From NCBI GenBank assembly GCA_015056205.1, contig SVGS01000021.1:1-63790 (forward strand): a stretch of 63,790 nucleotides of DNA, given 5' to 3'. Shown one piece after another: positions 61,214 through 63,790 of the stretch. The translations under genes and the position numbers were made by a program. The first letter of the stretch is position 1. Each line of letters starts with the position of its first letter. The notes below the pieces were generated by a model. The model saw only the letters and a program-made list of their open reading frames with translations. It searched no databases and was not told where the DNA came from. The stretch is from Clostridiales bacterium. Its GTDB lineage: Bacteria; Bacillota; Clostridia; Christensenellales; Aristaeellaceae.

Positions 61214-62629
61214 TTACCATTCTATTCTGACAATTTGGGAATATGCGGTACCTGCGTCATCAACTGCGGTAAGCGTAATTGATGTTACATCGCCGCCAAG
61301 ACTGCAGTTACCATAGTAAGTTCCGTATGAATCAGGCGAAAGGATCGCCAATACGGAATCGCCAAAAGTGTCTGTTACACGGATCTGACTTACTTCGCTG
61401 CTGGCTAACGGGCCACTCTCCGCAATGTGTAATTCAAATTCGATTCGGTCATCATGAAACACAGTTACAACCCCATCGTAAACTATTTCTCCGCCTTCAC
61501 TAGGGTTGTTCTCCATATCAATTTCTTGTGATGTTGTGACGGATGAGAGCGGAACAAAGCCGCGAGCCCAATCACCACTGCTTACTTCAACATAAGCCCA
61601 CTCACCAAGGGTTGCTAACCACGTAACATGTAATCCTTCCTGTAGGAAAAGTAATTCTGCCCCGCTGTAGAGAGGATCATCTGTCAGGGAAACTGCAGTG
61701 GTTGTCCATGCATCAACAGCATTAAAAGACAGGGCGGGAACATTTGCCTTCTTGGGCAGGGCTTTACTGCTAATGTAACCGAAACGGTAGTGGGAAGCAT
61801 CGATAGAATACTGAATCAATGCCCAATCATTTTCAGTGCCAAACACTTGGATCCAACCGTTTGTTGAAACCATTGCTTTTCCATTTCCGCCGCGAAGGGA
61901 AGATCTGTCCGGTGCGGAAAAAACATCGTACCTCTTGCCTCCGGTAAACTTGATATCCAGTGCCTCCAAGTCACCCGAAGGGATCTCCGGCGCAGCAGTC
62001 AACCCTGTGCGCAGTTCATCTGGAGTCTTCGGAAATGCAGACCAGGAGAAATACCGCAGATCTCTCTGAGTCGTTCCTCTGAAGGACACTTTCCTTTCTT
62101 CTGTCCTCCAACCCTGATACTGAATGTTTTCCGCATTGACAGTTAATGTTTCGAGAATACTGGAGTCAGTGTCATGCACAATATAGCTTGTGAGAAGGAA
62201 TGGCTGCCCGCTTCGTGATTGTGTCCAGACTGTTTCCGTTGTCGGTGATGTTAATTCACGGATGACGAACCTGGCTTGTGATTTCCCGCCATCAGTGCCT
62301 TCGAGCAACTGCATTCCATATGCCCGCTGAGAGAGAGCACCTGCGTTGCTCCACTTATAAACCCAGTGACCATCTTTGTAACCGAATGCAACCAACGTGT
62401 TAGAGCGGTCTTTGTGGATAGCTGCAAATGCACAGGCAGAAGAGCTCCTCAGTCCTGCCGGGTTAACCCATCCCGTTATTTCCCATTCAGGCCATCTTGA
62501 AGTCAGAATAGACCGTACATCATCCGGTGTATTCTCCACACCAGCCGTGTTGTCGTCGTAGGCGAATGCGGAAACTGCGGTCAGCAGACAAACAAGTGAA
62601 ATGATCATCACAAGTAGCCATCTTTTCAT
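61214..62629 (-). CDS. Secreted protein with SH3-like domains
   Basis: About 471 residues; ATG at 62629 after AAGGAGG. Signal peptide MKRWLLVMIISLVCLLTAVS cleaved near AFAYDD. Two SH3b-type segments are visible: KRYDVFSAPDRSS..VSTNGWIQVFG..WALIQY..FGYISSKALP (about 240-310), and DDPLYSGAELLFLQEG..WLATLGEWAYVEV..GFVPLSS (about 330-385). The C-terminal 90 residues are a beta-sandwich. Such proteins bind cell wall or surface glycans. It shares the first module with the neighbour at the right edge. Confidence 0.75.
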   Translation of the reverse strand: MKRWLLVMIISLVCLLTAVSAFAYDDNTAGVENTPDDVRSILTSRWPEWEITGWVNPAGLRSSSACAFAAIHKDRSNTLVAFGYKDGHWVYKWSNAGALSQRAYGMQLLEGTDGGKSQARFVIRELTSPTTETVWTQSRSGQPFLLTSYIVHDTDSSILETLTVNAENIQYQGWRTEERKVSFRGTTQRDLRYFSWSAFPKTPDELRTGLTAAPEIPSGDLEALDIKFTGGKRYDVFSAPDRSSLRGGNGKAMVSTNGWIQVFGTENDWALIQYSIDASHYRFGYISSKALPKKANVPALSFNAVDAWTTTAVSLTDDPLYSGAELLFLQEGLHVTWLATLGEWAYVEVSSGDWARGFVPLSSVTTSQEIDMENNPSEGGEIVYDGVVTVFHDDRIEFELHIAESGPLASSEVSQIRVTDTFGDSVLAILSPDSYGTYYGNCSLGGDVTSITLTAVDDAGTAYSQIVRIEW

Positions 62630-62737
62630 GGTATTGTCCTCCTTGAGTTTATTGGGGTTCAATTATACAGACGTTTCTGATTCCATCTTTTTTCACTAAC
62701 AGAAGTTTTTTTACAAGCGAAGTGGCCTACTTCTTGC

Positions 62738-63790
62738 TTACTCATACCCGCCCATGCCGCCGACCCATTCCCCGCCGGGCTCGCGCCAGACATAGAAGAC
62801 CAGGTCTTCGGCGGTGCCGTCGCTGCCTGCGATCTCGAAATCATAGTAGGAAATGGAGCGGGCCGTGCCATAGAGTTTCATCCATTCGATGCCGTCTGGG
62901 ACATCGGAGGGCCAGTTCTCCGGGCTGTTGTCTTCGTCACTGTATCGAAGGGAGATCAGGGTGTGCCCCGATGCCCTGCCAGTGTAGGCATCCGCCACAG
63001 CCTGCATGGCGGCGCAGATTTCTTCCTCCGACCACACAGAGGACGGCTCAATGGTTTTCATTGTAAACGCGTATCCATGGCGGGTATCGAGGTCATCCCA
63101 CCGCACGAAGCCCCAGTACGTCTCGTCGCAGGCATAGATCTCCACCAGCACCCAGCCGTTCATCTCCGCCAAGCAATGGACACTGTCGCCGGGCTGCAGG
63201 GGGTTGATGAAGTCCTGATCAGACTCCAGCACATCTACCATTCGGGCATTTTGCCTGACCGTGGCATAGACATATTCCGTGCCATCGTCCCCGGGGAAGA
63301 TCAACTCCGGGCAATATTCAAACATCGATGCAGGAAGCCCCGAGGTGCTGATCCAGCCATAGCGAGTGTGTCCGCCGGAGATGCCATAGCTGATGAGCAT
63401 CCAGTCTCCGCGAACACCATATACCATGATGGTGTCGTTGGTGGAAACGGAAGCCTTCCCATTGGCGCTGCGGCCATAATTCTGCCCGGGGCCGCGATAG
63501 ACCTCGTAGGTTTTCCCCTTCGGAAACTGTCCTACATCTCCGGTCAGGAACGGCATGGAAAAGAGTGTTTGCTGCTGCTGTGAGGCCAGAGCCAGTTCCG
63601 ACTGGATCAGCCGGTATGCGTTCTCGTAGATCTCAACCTCCGGGTTTCGGAGGTAGTTCTCATACCAGCTGACCGGGATCTGCGTCACATCTCCGACCTC
63701 ATCACCCACGCACACGCCGATGGCGCAGGGGGTGAAGCGCAGCGCCACGCGGAAATGGGTTTCGGCATCCCGGCCCCATGCCAGGATGAA
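62738..63790 (-). CDS. SH3-domain protein, 5' end outside the window
   Basis: At least 350 residues; the frame is open to the window edge upstream of the GTG at 63748, so the start is missing. Modules: a helical part with WYENYLRNPEVEIYENAY, an SH3b-like segment (KTYEVYRGPGQNYGRS, VSTNDTIMVYGVRGDWMLIS, RYGWISTSGLP), a second one (VDVLESDQDFINPLQPGDSV..WGFVRWDDLD), and a C-terminal domain ending VWREPGGEWVGGMGGYE. Probably secreted, like its neighbour. A copy of its last 80 bases lies at 61011-61090. Confidence 0.7.
   Translation of the reverse strand, partial: FILAWGRDAETHFRVALRFTPCAIGVCVGDEVGDVTQIPVSWYENYLRNPEVEIYENAYRLIQSELALASQQQQTLFSMPFLTGDVGQFPKGKTYEVYRGPGQNYGRSANGKASVSTNDTIMVYGVRGDWMLISYGISGGHTRYGWISTSGLPASMFEYCPELIFPGDDGTEYVYATVRQNARMVDVLESDQDFINPLQPGDSVHCLAEMNGWVLVEIYACDETYWGFVRWDDLDTRHGYAFTMKTIEPSSVWSEEEICAAMQAVADAYTGRASGHTLISLRYSDEDNSPENWPSDVPDGIEWMKLYGTARSISYYDFEIAGSDGTAEDLVFYVWREPGGEWVGGMGGYE

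Overview
The window looks like chromosomal DNA of an anaerobic, probably gut- or rumen-dwelling member of the Clostridia (Bacillota). This rests on strong AGGAGG-type ribosome sites before most genes, short exported-protein signals of the MKR-LLAVLLALAL-A-AE type, MsmX-style sugar ABC operons that carry no ATPase gene, YesM/YesN-type two-component control, a TnpV gene, and best family matches typical of Clostridia. GC content is moderate. A Christensenellales/Aristaeella-like source is my guess from protein style, not a computed result. No rRNA or complete tRNA gene and no CRISPR array was seen.

Layout. 1-6.4 kb: an edge-truncated gene start with its promoter, an esterase, an APH(3')-like phosphotransferase, an alpha/beta hydrolase, a secreted S10-like peptidase, a GNAT-HD fusion and a small membrane zinc-ribbon protein. 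6.5-13.9 kb: a sugar locus (solute-binding protein, two permeases, intracellular GH66) read leftward, with a YesM/YesN-like two-component pair read rightward. 13.9-16.3 kb: fragments (hydrolase N-terminus, receiver-domain scrap), a small secreted protein, a Pr6Pr-type membrane protein and a CysK-like enzyme. 16.4-25.1 kb: a second sugar locus with an AraC regulator opposite solute-binding protein, LplB, LplC, GH31 and GH127, probably for alpha-xyloside and beta-L-arabinofuranoside glycans. 25.1-30.3 kb: a 5'-nucleotidase, an XRE-HD (SpoT/MESH1-like) fusion, an EAL protein and a degenerate-GGDEF/EAL protein. 30.5-33 kb: TetR opposite an AMP ligase plus acyl carrier protein cassette. 33-38 kb: TldE/TldD, a hybrid histidine kinase and TcdA. 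38.3-45.2 kb: a beta-helix protein, a truncated SDR, a large propeller-HD-GYP receptor and a ferredoxin-type aldo/keto reductase.

45.4-63.8 kb is an accessory zone. It holds four GNAT genes around a Sir2 deacetylase, a HAD protein, a 34-codon gene with its own promoter and terminator, an unrecognised two-gene operon, an AAA/DUF4143 ATPase, TnpV, an HTH plus AlbA/HATPase pair, and a row of secreted proteins with SH3-like domains. It also has many scars: a kinase fragment, a methyltransferase tail, a deletion-derived copy of the ATPase start, a piece of the AlbA gene beside a relaxase-like tail, a frameshifted secreted gene and an orphan copy of a neighbouring gene's 3' end. The picture is repeated insertion and deletion by mobile elements.

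The clearest functional themes are two separately regulated oligosaccharide import and hydrolysis systems, and c-di-GMP turnover by three phosphodiesterase-type proteins with no intact GGDEF cyclase in view. The best candidates for undescribed biology are the propeller-HD-GYP receptor, the XRE-HD and GNAT-HD fusions, the TetR/ligase/ACP cassette, the repeated leader hairpin, the 34-codon gene, and the unknown operon at 51963-54014.
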